A stretch of DNA of 64,000 bases from Mytilus trossulus (GCF_036588685.1 NC_086383.1:54987448-55051447); one strand, 5' to 3'; counted from the stretch's first letter, positions 48,401 through 60,318 are shown. The notes: a model not told the origin generated them from the sequence alone. Made by a program: numbers and translations.

Positions 48401-51400
48401 TATTTTTATTTATTTCATACCTGCCAACTGTCACTATTTGCGGGCGATTTCCCATATGGATGACTCAAATGGAAATTTTAAAAGAGAAATGCTGTCCACA
48501 GTTTTAAACAAGACAATTAATTTTCAATTGCAATATGCTTGTAAAAGTATGAAGAAGCAAACATACAACATTAAACTATATTTGAAGGCCCCCTTGAAGA
48601 TTTTGTAGGACTTAAAGAGCCATTTGCACGTAAAACCCCCATGGACATTTTGAAAAGTTGGCAAGTATGTTATATATTTACTTTTATTTCAGAGTCTTGT
48701 GTCGGTAGGTGTGGGTTACCGCCAGATTCTAACCACCAATGTCAGTGTAACACGGCTTGTAAAACGTACACCTACTGTATATTTACTTCTATTTCAGAGT
48801 CTTGTGTTGGGAGGTGTGGGTTACCGCCAGATTCTAACCACCAATATCAGTGTAACACGGCTTGTAAAACGTACAATATATAAAAAAGAAGATGTGGTAT
48901 GATTGCCAATGAGACAACTATCCACAAAAGACCAAAATGACACAAACATTAACAATTATAGGTCACCGTACGGCCTCAAACAATGAGCAAAGCCCATACC
49001 GCATATTAAAAGGCCCTGATAAGACAATGTAAAACAATTCAAGCGAGAAAACTAACGGCCTTTTTTATGTAAAATAATGAACGAAAAACACATATGTAAC
49101 ACATAAACAAACGACAACCACTGAATTACAGGCTCCTGACTTGGGACAGGCACATACATAAATAATGTGGCGGGGTTAAACATGTTAGCGGGATCCCAAC
49201 CCTCCCCCTAACCTGGGACAGTGGTATTACAGTACAACATAAGAACGAACTATACAAATCAGTTGAAAAAGGCTTAACTCATCAGATAGACAAAAAAAAA
49301 GTGGACGTGGCCGGGAACTTATACATCCCGACACAAAAGGACACAATGAACAGATCTGAGAGTACTCGCAGTTATCTGACAGCTAGTTCAAAGCCATGAA
49401 CAACTAATAAAAAAAATAGCATGACTGTATATTTACTTCTATTTCAGAGTCTTGTGTCGGGAGGTGTGGGTTACCGCCAGATTCTAACCACCAATGTCAG
49501 TGTAACACGGCTTGTAAAACGTACAATGACTGTATATATGTACTTCTATTTCAGAGTCTTGTGTCGGGAGGTGTGGGTTACCGCCAGATTCTAACCACCA
49601 ATGTCAGTGTAACACGGCTTGTAAAAAGTACAATGACTGTATATATGTACTTCTATTTCAGAGTCTTGTGTCGGGAGGTGTGGGTTACCGCCAGATTCTA
49701 ACCACCAATGTCAGTGTAACACGGCTTGTAAAAAGTACAATGACTGTATATATGTACTTCTATTTCAGAGTCTTGTGTCGGGAGGTGTGGGTTACCGCCA
49801 GATTCTAACCACCAATGTCAGTGTAACACAGCCTGTAAAACGTACAATGACTGTTGTGATGATTATGATGCATTCTGTTTAGGAGGTTTGTTTATCTTAA
49901 TTGGCTGGTCCCAACCGTTGTATGAAAACTATCGGTAAACCTCGGTAGATTCCGCTACCCTACGTTAGGTGTGCCGGCATGTACCAAATTTAATGTATAC
50001 GACCCACAATTATGAAAATGCATTTCTTGAATACACTAACCAGTGTGTTGTCAAAAGAAGGTTCAAGTTTAAAAAAAATTGTATTTAGTACCTTAATATA
50101 CTTAAAACAGTTCAAAACAAAGGATTTTTTAGTACACTGTTATTTATTTTCATATATTTTTAAAATGGTGTAAACAAAATATATGAGGGTTTTTTTTTAA
50201 AGCTTGATTGTCATAAGTTAACACACGAATACGGGTTTGGATGGGGATTATAGTGTCTATATTGGTATACCATTGTTATCTTTTAATTACATGTTTTTGC
50301 ATGCTATTCTATATTAAGAATAAATATAAAATTCGATTATTCTTTATGTTTTGGTATATTTTTTCTTTATCTTATGTTCCCTTATTTAGTATTGTATACC
50401 CATTATTCTATAGTCTTTGTAATTCTATAACACTTAACCATATTGAATGTAAACAATGTTTTGTAGCTACATGTTCCGGACGATGTAATGCTCTAGTTGA
50501 CAGTTCCAAACCTTGTCAATGTAACACAGCTTGTATTTCTTACAATGATTGCTGTCCTGATTACCAATCAATGTGTAATGGTAAGTAGATAGTTGTCCCA
50601 TTCATACGATCAGTATAGATAGTTGTCCCATTACAATCAGTATAGATAGTTGTCCCATGACGATCAGTATAGATAGTTGTCCCATTTCGACCAGTATAGA
50701 TAGTTGTCCCATTACGGTCAGTATCGATAGTTGTCTTATTACGATCAGTATATAGATAGTTGTCCCATTACGATCAGTATAGATAGTTGTCCCATTACAA
50801 TCATAAGACAGTTGTCCCATTATGATCAGTATAGATAGTTGTCCCATTACGATAAGTATAGATAGTTGTCCCATTACAATCAGTATAGATAGTTGTCCAA
50901 TTACGATCAGTATAGATATATAGTTGTCCCATTACGATAAGTATAGACAGTTGCCCCATAACAATCATAAGATAGTTGTCCCATTACGATCAGTATAGAT
51001 AGTTGTCCCATTACGATCATTTAAGATAGTTGTCCCATTACGATCAGTATAGATAGTTGTCCAATTACGATCAGTATATATAGTTGTCCAATTACGATCA
51101 GTATATATAGTTGTCCAATTACGATCAATATAGATAGTTGTCCAATGACGATCAGTATAGATAGTTGTCCAATTACGATCAATATATATAGTTGTCCAAT
51201 TACGATCAGTATAGATAGTTGTCCAATTACGATCAGTATAGATAGTTGTCCCATTACGATCAGTATAGATAGTTGTCCAATTACGATCAGTATATATAGT
51301 TGTTCAATTACGATCAGTATAGATAGTTATTCTTTTGGTAATCATACTACATCTCCCTGTAATACTATGTTAATAGTTGTCTAATTGACAATTAGTAGAA

Positions 51401-54400
51401 TGATCGATACTAGATAGTTGTCCCATTGACAATCAGTAGATAGTTGTCCCATTGACAATCAGTAGATAGTTGTCCCATTGGCAATCAGTAGATAGTTGTC
51501 CCATTGGCAATCAGTAGATAGTTGTCCCATTAGCAATCAGTAGATTGTTGTCATATTAGCAATCAGTAGATAGTTGTCCCATTTGCAATCAGTAGATAGT
51601 TGTCCCATTGGCAATCAGTAGATAGTTGTCCCATTGGCAATCAGTAGATAGTTGTCCCATTAGCAATCAGTAGATTGTTGTCCTATTGGCAATCAGTAGA
51701 TAGTTGTCGCGTTGGCTATCATACAATATCTCTTTGTCTTAGCAAGTGAATTGTTGTCTCAATGGCAATATTACCACATCTCTTTGTTATGTTCAGTGAA
51801 TGTTGTCTCATTGACATTGGCCCTGTGTTTTCATTGCTACTGGAAGCGGAGATTCCACCCCAGGATCTGATATGGGTTACCTGTAATTAATTACAGAATG
51901 TGGTGATAAGAGTTGTCTACTTGTACATTTGCTTTTATTGTAACAAGAGAGGCAGGTTATATGCCCGAATTTGATATGAATTCCGGGGCGGATCCAGCCA
52001 TTTAAAAAAGGGGGTCCTAACCCAGAACAAAGGGAAATGGCGGGGGGGGGGTCCCAACTGCATGTCCCCATTTAAATGCATTGATCGTCCAAAAAAGGGA
52101 GGTTCCAACCCCGGACCCCCTTGATCCACCCCTGGAATTGTATCTTTTTATTGTTACAGGAGGCGGCGGTTCTAACCCAGGATGTGATCTGAGTTGCCTT
52201 GCACAACAGCTATGGGACAGCGACGTGAACAAAGTGTCTTTACTGGATATGATCCATAACTTCCAAGGGCAAACAACCTCTAGTGGAACTAATGACTTGG
52301 CACCAAACAAGTAGGTCATTCAAATATTTAAGCGTATTCATACACCAAGCGCCTATTTAAAACGGATGTTTCTTTTTGTAGACTAGTTTTATTTTTGTGT
52401 GTGTAAAAGCAAATACTGAAAGTGGAGGGAGTGATTCATGATAAGAACGTATGCTATATCAAATCTTTTCACAATCCTAAAAAAACAAACTCCTTTCAAA
52501 AGAGCTTATCTTGACACCTATGTGCATGCAGCCATTTTTTGTTTTCAGAAAATTGTATTATCTTAACGAATAATTATAGAGACCAAATGACATAGAAGTT
52601 TTACATCTATATTTCATAACACGGCCTTCAACAGTAAGTAAGGCCCACTAACGCATATTAAGAACTATCATGGATCGGATGAATGTACATAGCTGAGAGG
52701 GTGATAGAGCAGATTGTTACCCCGAGAAAACATTGTCACCCGCTCAGCCATGTGATAGAGTTAATTAGCACCCTCGTATTAGCCAATCAAATTATGGCAT
52801 TTTAACGTAATTCAGAAGTATAATAAAACAATTGTGCAACAAAAAACAACCACTAATTAGCATTTTACAATAATATAACACAACTTACATTTGGCGAAGC
52901 ATTCCATATTTGATATCCATTTTCAGATTATTCACTTACATCAATGAGAACCATTTCAACTCAAAACCAACTTTCCAGAAATTCATAGCTTTATTAGATA
53001 ACTATAATAGAAATATAGGACAGACAGAAGAGCTGACGACAGCAGAATGGGCTGAGATTGAAGATTTCCTGACTACCGTTCTCCAGACACAAGTCATGAA
53101 GCTGACCTATGATTATCTACTGAACAATGGTTAGTGTGTTTGATAGTTTGTTTGTTTGTTCGTTTGTTTTTTTGTTTATTCGCCTCCATGGATGGTATAG
53201 CATATTGCGCTGAAAGTGGCATGGAAAACAAAATATCAAACAAACACACGAAATAACGAAATTGATTGTTCCATTCCCTGCAACTCTTTAAACACAATTT
53301 AAATAGATGGTCACTTTGTAAATGATACAAATGGAAGTGGTGTACTAATTCATGATGCAAAATAACTCGCACCAATAACAAAAAATGAAATTAAAACAAA
53401 TTTCATATATTCAGGGGCAGTTCCAGTCATTTTTAAAAAGGAGGTTTCCTAACCCAGGATGAAAGGGGGGTCCAACCTAATGTCCTTATTCAAATGCATT
53501 GATCGTCACAAAAAGGAGGCTTCCAATCCCCGTAATGCCCTGGATCCGCCACTGTATAAAGGTCCATTATATGTGATTCCTTACAGAAAGAGTCTTCCTG
53601 ATTTGATTATTTAAGACAGCACATAAAACTATATTTGTGTTTGTTCCAGGACATGTGACCGGAGAAGCTGACTTTAAAGATGTCTTAAAAGAGTTATGGT
53701 TTAACCTTTATCCAAGGTCAAGCAGCAGCGGCACTGCAGTAGACAGCAGCGGATTCGAGCACGCTATGGTCGGAGAAACAAGAGGAACTGTTTCCGGATT
53801 TCACAGTTGGATCCAGTTTTATTTAGAGGAGAAAAAGGGCAACCTCGACTACCAAGGATGGGTTTCAAAGGCTGATGTAAGTAAAATAAAAGATAACTTT
53901 CAATTTCGAACTAATTGTTTCTTGTTAAGCGTTAAGAATTAATTTGTTAATGCACTCATGAATATATTTGATTTTTATACCAGCATGTGTTGTTTAACTT
54001 TTTCGGTGTTTTTTTTTACATCTATCCTACGGATGATTGTCATTGAATGAATGAATATTATTATACTATATTTTACGCCGAATCTAATGAGTTTTAAGCA
54101 TTTTTTAAACAGTTAGGAAAAAATACTGAAATTTGCCGTTATGAATTTTACCATCCCTTTTCTTTGCTTTCTTGCAATACCAAGCTTACTGTTTGTGTCA
54201 TATATATTGGCATATGTATGTAATCAGAATCTTTCATAGATTTTATTTCCAGTATATAAAATGGTAAAATATAATTTCTTTTTGCTGCATCCATGGCAAC
54301 AATCTGCATTTATTTGTTATAAAATATTGAAAAAAGGGGGGAAAAGATGTCACATATTTCCCCAAAATTTGGCTAAAAGTAGAATTTCAATCGCCTGAAG

Positions 54401-55331
54401 TAATACCTTTTCTGAAACTGTGTACATGTATCATTCAGCAAATCCAATGGAAATCATATGTCTTTCGTCTCATTTTTTTGTAAAATTGCGTCAAAAACTT
54501 CGTGTAGAAAAAGAGTGTTAAACAGTACATTAATTTCTGGACCGATTGCTGGTCTAGCTATATAAAATACGGACTGTCAAACAGAAAACAGCCCATAAAA
54601 CATGTAAAAAATAATCTTGATGCTCTTATAAACCATCTTTGAAGGCTAAATTAGCACTCATCTGTCTAAAAAGGAATTTTATTACACAATAACTTTCCTA
54701 TTTGAAAAATCCAGGGGCCATAATGCGAAACTAAACTCCTAACTGTGTACTGCTACCATAAACAATCATAGAAAATTGACCAATGACGTTACGTTATTTT
54801 CATCTTGGTTACCAAGGTAACAAACTATGAATAAAAACACTACATGTTCATTTTAGATTCTGACACTATGATGTACTATGCAATCAACAGTAATACTCAT
54901 GATTGCATTTCATCATTTCATGAATTCTTAAATTACATATTTATATTACACTAATGCTTATGGGATATTTCTAGAAATCTTGATTTCTTTCATAAAGGGG
55001 AATAATACGCTAGCCTTTTTGGGGTTAAAAAATGGGAACTGAGATAAAAAAAACCGTGTCAATCGTCCCATCTAACAAATTCTATTCTTTTATATTTCAG
55101 CCAGAAATCATGGGTGCAAAGTTCACATGGTATGGCCAGATGAAGACAAAAGGTTCATTCTTCATGCGAGTAAGCCCTGAATTTGACCTTGCCCTATATT
55201 CTGTGTGTGCCCTTACAAAACCCAACGCTATCTGTTCTTTCACAATGGCTGGACACAACATCAGGATACAGACATGGGATGTCGCCCATAAATCTGGTTC
55301 CCAAATAGGATCAGCTTATCCGGCTATCTAA
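45461..55331 (+). CDS. Secreted endoribonuclease: two somatomedin-B domains plus EndoU domain (complete, 7 exons)
   Basis: Exons 45461-45518, 49769-49885, 50467-50580, 52160-52310, 52927-53129, 53650-53876 and 55101-55331 sum to 1101 nt (366 residues plus stop) with consistent phases (1,1,1,2,1,0) and GT-AG introns. Residues 1 to about 19 are a signal peptide (MMLYTTTFLLLSVIGLIST). Exons 2 and 3 each encode one somatomedin-B domain with eight Cys (SCVGRCGL..CQCNTAC..NDCCDDY..C and TCSGRCNA..CQCNTAC..NDCCPDY..C). The rest is an XendoU/ENDOU (placental protein 11) domain: the two active-site His are in FEHAMVGE (about H252) and GFHSWIQFYLEE (about H266), and the expected catalytic Lys is in MKTKGSFF (about 305-307), followed by SPEFDLALYSVC. 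The family cleaves RNA at U residues in a metal-dependent manner; the signal peptide implies secretion. The SMB plus EndoU arrangement is the same as in vertebrate ENDOU. Confidence 0.94.
45790..45913. mobile_element. Hairpin MITE in EndoU gene intron 1
   Basis: The arm tttttcatatcgcatgtatt with atcagccct pairs with agggctgataatacatgcga continuing tatgaaaa. It is compact with no ORF. Intron 1 (45519-49768) is otherwise repeat-rich and no further exon was recognised in it, apart from the duplicated SMB fragments. Confidence 0.65.
47455..48100. repeat. Cluster of dispersed repeat fragments
   Basis: Includes 47455-47590 (reverse copy of the 'gtcaaagagac' family), 47650-47770 (gagatgtggtat and 'caatgagagag') and 47880-48090 (cgctgaactacataccggct, gacaggctcatatggaatgt, then 'ttaacccatcagattgatg'), the last shared with 49130-49330 and 55655-55880. 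The 62-aa frame at 47516-47704 is an artefact. Confidence 0.55.
48693..49768 (+). pseudogene. Five tandem truncated copies of the SMB exon, each with its 3' splice site
   Basis: Truncated copies of the first SMB exon start, each directly after tatttcag, at 48693, 48798, 49448, 49555 and 49662; the complete exon follows at 49769. Spacing is 105 bp for the first pair and exactly 107 bp from 49448 on. Each copy contains the pyrimidine tract, the AG and about 80 nt of exon, encoding SCVGRCGLPPDSNHQCQCN followed by TACKTYND, then breaks off before the CCDDY part and the donor. Copies 2 and 3 are separated by an inserted dispersed repeat. As no copy has a donor, none can be a normal exon; splicing to one with a 107-bp step shifts the frame and ends at a stop inside the true exon. 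Confidence 0.9.
48878..49420 (+). mobile_element. Dispersed repeat inserted in the SMB-exon array (about 540 bp)
   Basis: Begins atataaaaaagaagatgtgg and runs through gattgccaatgagacaacta, ggtcaccgtacggcctcaaa, ctcctgacttgggacaggca, gtggcggggttaaacatgtt, gagagtactcgcagttatct to 'caactaataaa'. Array text stops at 'gtacaat' and resumes at 'atgactgtat', so it interrupts a repeat unit. This is the longest copy of this family in the window and links the 10314-type 5' block with the 55655-type 3' block. Confidence 0.75.
50590..51730. repeat. Intronic minisatellite, two subfamilies (27 bp and 26 bp)
   Basis: First block (about 50590-51345): units of gatagttgtcccattacgat followed by cagtata. Second block (about 51405-51720): gatagttgtcccattggcaa followed by tcagta. 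Both resemble the end of the dispersed repeat (gttgtctcattggcaatcat, then accacatct), and at 51720-51810 the array grades into three unamplified copies of exactly that end. It lies in the intron between SMB domain 2 and the EndoU exons. The frames here (MGQLSILIV repeats and others) are artefacts. Confidence 0.9.
51985..52135. repeat. Dispersed G/C-run repeat ('ggatccagcc' family)
   Basis: ggcggatccagccatttaaa, cccatttaaatgcattgatc and ggttccaaccccggaccccc followed by 'ttgatccacccctgg'; it ends 25 bp before the EndoU exon at 52160. A second copy is at about 53410-53560, inside the intron before 53650. Frames on either strand are artefacts. Confidence 0.7.
53877..55100. other. Last intron of the EndoU gene
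   Basis: AT-rich; no repeat structure or gene recognised. The 99-codon frame beginning at 55032 is the last exon extended back into the intron. Confidence 0.5.
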
Positions 55332-55355
55332 TATATGTGAAGTCAATACCAATTG

Positions 55356-55361
55356 AATAAA
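55356..55361 (+). promoter_or_regulatory. Poly(A) signal AATAAA of the EndoU gene
   Basis: AATAAA 25 nt after the stop codon (55329-55331), immediately followed by an A run; a second AATAAA lies about 55 nt further on. Confidence 0.6.
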
Positions 55362-55654
55362 AAAAAATGGCTAACTTATATCTATGGAGTAATTAAGCCC
55401 TTAAATGAATAAAAAAAAAAATAGCATTTATAATGTGTTATCTTTAATTGTAGTTGGTATTTTTTGTAAATACACGAAAACCAAATATTATATCAATCTA
55501 TTGCATTGCTACACAATTCTAGTATCACAAAATATAATACTTTAATTTGAAGAAGACATTTCAATCTTAGAATTTGTCAATTTTAAAAATCAATAGCAAC
55601 ATGATTTATTTTAAATAGCTCTCCACTAGTTTGCTTTTTAAATTGTTATATCAG

Positions 55655-55990
55655 AACACAGGCTCCTGAATTGGACTGGTAGTACATATAGAAAAAAATG
55701 GAGGGGGTGGGTCTAAAGAATGTGGCGGGTTCAATATGTTTGAAGGCGCCAACCCTCTCCTCACCTGGGACTGTGGTGTAACAGTCAACAGTAAAGCAGA
55801 ATACCCTGACAAAAAATAAGTTGAAAAAACTTAATTCATGAATTCGATACAAAGCAAAAAAAACAGCTAATAGAACTTAAACCGGACGTGGCAGAGTATT
55901 TATACATCCATCAAAACACTAGACACAAAGTACAGATTTGAGAGTACTCGCAGTAACTGATACTTCAAAGCCAATAACAATTTATAGAAA
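55655..55990 (+). repeat. Dispersed repeat ('ctcctgaattgg...gtactcgcagt' family)
   Basis: Same blocks as 49135-49410: ggctcctgaattgg, gaatgtggcgggttcaatat, aaccctctcctcacctggga, 'accggacgtggcagag' and gagagtactcgcagtaactg. Confidence 0.7.
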
Positions 55991-58900
55991 ATACATGTAA
56001 ATTAGACTGAAAGCTTTCTTTGCGAAATGTAAGATATGTTGTTGTTATAAGCTTAAGATTGCAAATATAATGTTGATGTAAAACTTGTCCGACATCTTGG
56101 AAATAATCCCGCTCGGACGAGAAAAAGGGATCGTTTTGAACTTCCATTGCGCGAGATATTATACTGCATGTGGAAATCTTCACCTTGAGACGAAGAACAG
56201 CATTAAAAAGATACACAAAGATGTTCATTCTGGGTTTTTGGTTTGTGTGTGAGCATGTGTGCAGGTAGTGAAAAGATATCACGAATCGATAACTTCTACT
56301 CTTTTCGCTATACAGTTAAAAAGACAAAAAAAAGAAACCGGGAAAATATACTTGTAGTAGACGTACCGTGGCTTCTTTTACTCATTTTGGTCTCTTGTGG
56401 CGAGTTGTCTCTTTGGCAATCATATCATATTTTATTTTTTTATTTGGTAGACAAGATCGATATTAATAATGTAGGTTGTAATTTGTATATTGAATGAGTG
56501 CTTATTTTAAATTTTGAAATGTTTAACGCTATCATACACGTGTGAAGGTATCGTGCATCAAAGGCACACATTAAAGTTAAATTAACAATCTTATGAAATC
56601 ATATTCAAATTAGAATTTGATTCTTCAATATGTCTGCGAGATGCAACCCATATATATATATATACGTGATGCATGTATCATTAAAACGTTCCTATTGTGA
56701 CGTCCATAGCAATGTACCAACTGTGTCCCTTTATTGCGTATGATATTGTTGTTCCTCTTGGCAACGAGGACAAAGAAGAGAGGTTTACCGAAAGGCGAGC
56801 AACATACCAGCTGTGTCCCTTTCATATTGTATTGTCGTTCCACTTGGGAACAAGAACAAATGAATAGAGGATTACCGATTCCTCTTGGGAAGGAGGACAA
56901 AAGAGAAGTGGATTAAAAGTCGGGCGCATTTGCAATACTTCAGTTACTAACGTACGTATCATCAATTGTATAGAAATAATAACAGAAGTCAAATGCGTTT
57001 TTTTTTACCTTGGTATAGATCAACACACCGCAGGCGCTTGCGGAATAGGACCCCCTCCCAATATTTTCGATTTTCTAGGGTTTTTTTGGCGAAATATTTT
57101 TTGGTAAATATTCTGTAATAATTTTTTTTATTGTTCTCTTACTCTTATCAAGGATTTGTATAGTTACAATACAAATCCTTGCTCTTATCCATTTAATTTT
57201 ATGATTGCAGTAGTTAATATTTTGACCCAATATGATAATAGTGAGATCAAAATTAACAAACTGACGGTATTGTTTATCGTATGATTAAGAGCTATAAAAC
57301 AAAACATTAAAAAGCGAAAATATGACATATTTGAGTATAATCTATACTGATAAATGAAAAAAAAATAGAATAAAGAAGTCAGCACGATCATGAACCATCA
57401 CTATGTAACAACAAATCTTTGAGGGGTCAACTGGTGACATATTGTTAATGTTATGTCCCAATCCAAAATACACTTTTTAATATGTTATATTAGTCTGGAC
57501 CTTACCCTTTTCTCCCTTCATTCACCGAGGAGGACCTTATGTGCAAAACCTTTACTTATTCGATAAAAAGTTAATGTGTTCCCGCCATTAGACTTGAAAT
57601 ATTTGCAGCTGGACGTTTGTCGGGGATTATGAATCTTTGTTTATAATTAATATAACTAAAGATATTATTGTTGCCTCGTCACGGTACATGTTCCACAAGA
57701 AATTACCCTGGGTATTTTTGCTAGAAATAATGTTACCTCAATTTATTTCAATGTTTAAATTTGGTGTTATAAAACCCGGTAGTTTTGAAGGAAGAAATTC
57801 ATCCATATTATTAAAAATGTGCGCGTATTTGCTGTAATTTCTTTAATGCATTCATTTCTTTATTTCCTCTATTAAGAGAACAAATATAACAAATTAAATT
57901 ACAATATTTTTTCTTTCTCGATTTTATAGTCTAGTACAAATAAACTCGTATACACTGTTGTTGTCGTTCCGATTTAACCTCTACTATTTTATACCTGTGT
58001 GCGTTGCTAAGGGAAATAAGGTAAATAAAAATAACGGTTGACGAACTACGCATTTGTGTGTATGGTGCGTAATAATTCTGTTACCGTACCAGTGCTCATT
58101 TTCAGTGACGTTTTCCCAAAAGGCTGATGCAGGTAAATAAGCATTTCATATACATATAAACTATGTGTATTAATGTTTATTCCTGGTTAATTGACCATTG
58201 TAAACTTTCGTTTTTTCTGACCAAATTGATTTTACTAAAATTTATTAAGACATTCTAGTGAAGGTATTACATGTATCAGAGGCGGATTTAGAGGTTTTTC
58301 AGGGGGGCAGCCCCCTTTTTTGTGGGGAAAATGGTTGATTATATAGGGAATCACTAAAGCATGACTGGAGCGGGCCCCCCTCTTTAGGAAAATTTCTGGA
58401 TCCGCCACTGTTTATTTTTACCATACTGTGATGATTGAGGTGTACATTTGTTCAAGTTATCTTATAAATAAAATGGAATTAGTGATTTGAAATTTAAAGA
58501 TAATGGCATTACTATAAAAATGGAAGCCTTCACGGGTAACGTTTATAAATAAATGCCTAACACAGACGAGATCAAGGATCATTGTGAAAATTGTTCAAAA
58601 CTTTTTTGCATGTATTTCTTTATTGTTATAATTTCCTCCAATAAATACTATTCAAACTAAAAAAAAAAGGGAGGGGGGAATGGCAAACTCACCGGCAATT
58701 GGAGTGATACATATTTCAGTTCTATGCCTTTATGATATGCATGTATAAAGCAGCTCGATATGGGCTAATTTAGGTGGGATGGGGGTCCGCAGGATGCCCG
58801 GTCCCCCCTTTTGTTCGAAAAAATTGTTTGATTGTATAAGGAATCACTGAGACATGACTAGAGCGCCCCCTCCCTTTGAAAATTTCCTGATCCCCCACAG

Positions 58901-59222
58901 CTGACCCGATCCCCCTGGTCCCTCTTAACCGGACACTGTAACAAAATCCTGTCTTTTGTCGTATTTTTAGATACAAATATTATATATTTATCAGTTCACT
59001 GAGGTTCTCTTCAAGATCCCTTTGGTGACAGTGAAATTTTTTTTTCTAAGATGAACATCGTCGTAAACATGCATGCGATATTTGCCACTGGACGTTAAAC
59101 GACCAGCAATCACTCAGATTATAACAAACAAACACATCTCGAGTAAACACCCCTCATATTTAAATGGATTAAACTCTAATTACCATTATATGTACTAGAA
59201 ATAAGGCGATGGTAACATAAAA
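55991..59222. other. Intergenic, repeat fragments only
   Basis: No gene supported. A roughly 95-bp diverged direct duplication spans 56705-56880 (caatgtaccaactgtgtccc and caacataccagctgtgtccc). Diverged copies of the 'ccgccact' family lie near 58280-58410 and 58770-58910. Small frames such as 56243-56497 and 57637-57837 have no recognisable content. The J-domain gene's 5' UTR exon and promoter should lie in the right part. Confidence 0.45.
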
Positions 59223-59335
59223 TTGAGAATGGAAATGGGAAATGTGTCAAAGAGACAACAACCCGACCATAGAACAGACAACAGCAGAAGGTTACCAATA
59301 GGTCTTCAATGCAGCGATAAATTCCCGCACCCGCA
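59223..59335 (+). repeat. Dispersed repeat (20830 family)
   Basis: ttgagaatggaaatgggaaa, gtgtcaaagagacaacaacc, acaacagcagaaggttacca and ggtcttcaatgcagcgataa. Confidence 0.75.
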
Positions 59336-59416
59336 CGAATACAAATTATTAAATTTGCTGTGCTAGAAAAAAAATTGTAAAATCTAGTGTATGACTTGAA
59401 AAAGATAGTTTGTTTA

Positions 59417-59516
59417 CAGTCTGATTAAAATCAAACCTCTCAGTGCTCCCGTTTTCTGATATACGCGACATTTCAGAAAACGAGAGCGCTAAGAGGTTGG
59501 ATTTCAATCAGACTGG
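59417..59516. mobile_element. Hairpin MITE upstream of the J-domain gene
   Basis: cagtctgattaaaatcaaac pairs with 'ggatttcaatcagactg', and inner arms ctcccgttttctgat / cagaaaacgagagcg add complementarity. Related to 13478-13590. It lies about 100 bp before the splice acceptor of the J-domain exon. Confidence 0.65.
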
Positions 59517-59625
59517 TTTGTTTAGATAACGGTTTCATGATTTAGAAAGGGGGTACATGTACGTCCTTTCCATGGACTTAATAGATTTAAAACGAAAGCA
59601 TTTTTATTATCTTTCAGAAAGGAAA

Positions 59626-60291
59626 ATGACAAATCCGGGAGTCAATCATTTTGCAGTTCTTGGATTGAAACCTGGAACTTCGGAAGAAGAGATTAAAAGA
59701 ACATACAAATCTCTTGCCAAAATTTTACACCCTGACAAAAATAATGACCCAAAGGCGGAAGAAAAGTTCAAAAACATAACTAATTCTTACGAGGTCCTGA
59801 AATCAAAAGATAGAAGGAACATGCATGAAAGGGAACTAAAAGAAATGGAAAAATATCGTCGGGCAAAAAAGTACGAGAAAAAGCGAGATTACAAAGCAGA
59901 GCATGCGAGACGTGAACGAGATTATGACGTCAGAAAAAGAAACGACAAAAGATATGATTACTATGCACACTGCACGCCTGGATTTTCTTCGGGAGGATTT
60001 AAATCGTACGATGACGAATTCAGCGCTTTTTTCTCCGAAAAAGATTCATTTTCAATTAGACGAACAAATCCTGAAGACATTTGCATCGAGTTCATGCCAT
60101 CTTTCACATATCGGAATATAGATGATATGGTGAAAAATTTAATAACGGACATTGTACCATCTGTAAACGAAAAACGTACTAGCCAACCAAGAATTCGAAA
60201 CAGCGAAGAGAAAATCGGCCACTTTAAAGTTCCTAGCTCAGAATTTACCTCATTCTATGGTAGAGGAGATCCCTTCCGAGATTTTGAGTAA
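59626..60291 (+). CDS. Small J-domain (DnaJ/HSP40-type) protein
   Basis: 221 residues in one coding exon. An N-terminal J domain (about residues 6-70) shows HFAVLGLKPGTSEEEIKRTY, the invariant HPD (residues 35-37, in KILHPDKNN) and helix III/IV text KFKNITNSYEVLKSKDRR. A Lys/Arg/Glu-rich helix follows (about 75-120), then an aromatic/acidic stretch (FSSGGFKSYDDEFSAFF) and a charged C-terminus. It has no zinc finger, no Cys-rich region and no signal or membrane segment, so it is a cytosolic or nuclear co-chaperone of class B/C type that would stimulate an HSP70 ATPase; specific partners are unknown. The frame is open back to 59557, but an acceptor (ttatctttcag, ending at 59617) makes MTNPGVNHF the likely start, with a 5' UTR exon upstream. 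Confidence 0.9.
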   Translation: MTNPGVNHFAVLGLKPGTSEEEIKRTYKSLAKILHPDKNNDPKAEEKFKNITNSYEVLKSKDRRNMHERELKEMEKYRRAKKYEKKRDYKAEHARRERDYDVRKRNDKRYDYYAHCTPGFSSGGFKSYDDEFSAFFSEKDSFSIRRTNPEDICIEFMPSFTYRNIDDMVKNLITDIVPSVNEKRTSQPRIRNSEEKIGHFKVPSSEFTSFYGRGDPFRDFE

Positions 60292-60318
60292 AATGACAGT
60301 TTTAATTGAGTTCCAATT

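Noticed and set aside
50602-51384. Repeat frames such as MGQLSILIV on the minus strand and their plus-strand counterparts
   Set aside because: Products of the 27-bp minisatellite inside an intron of the EndoU gene.
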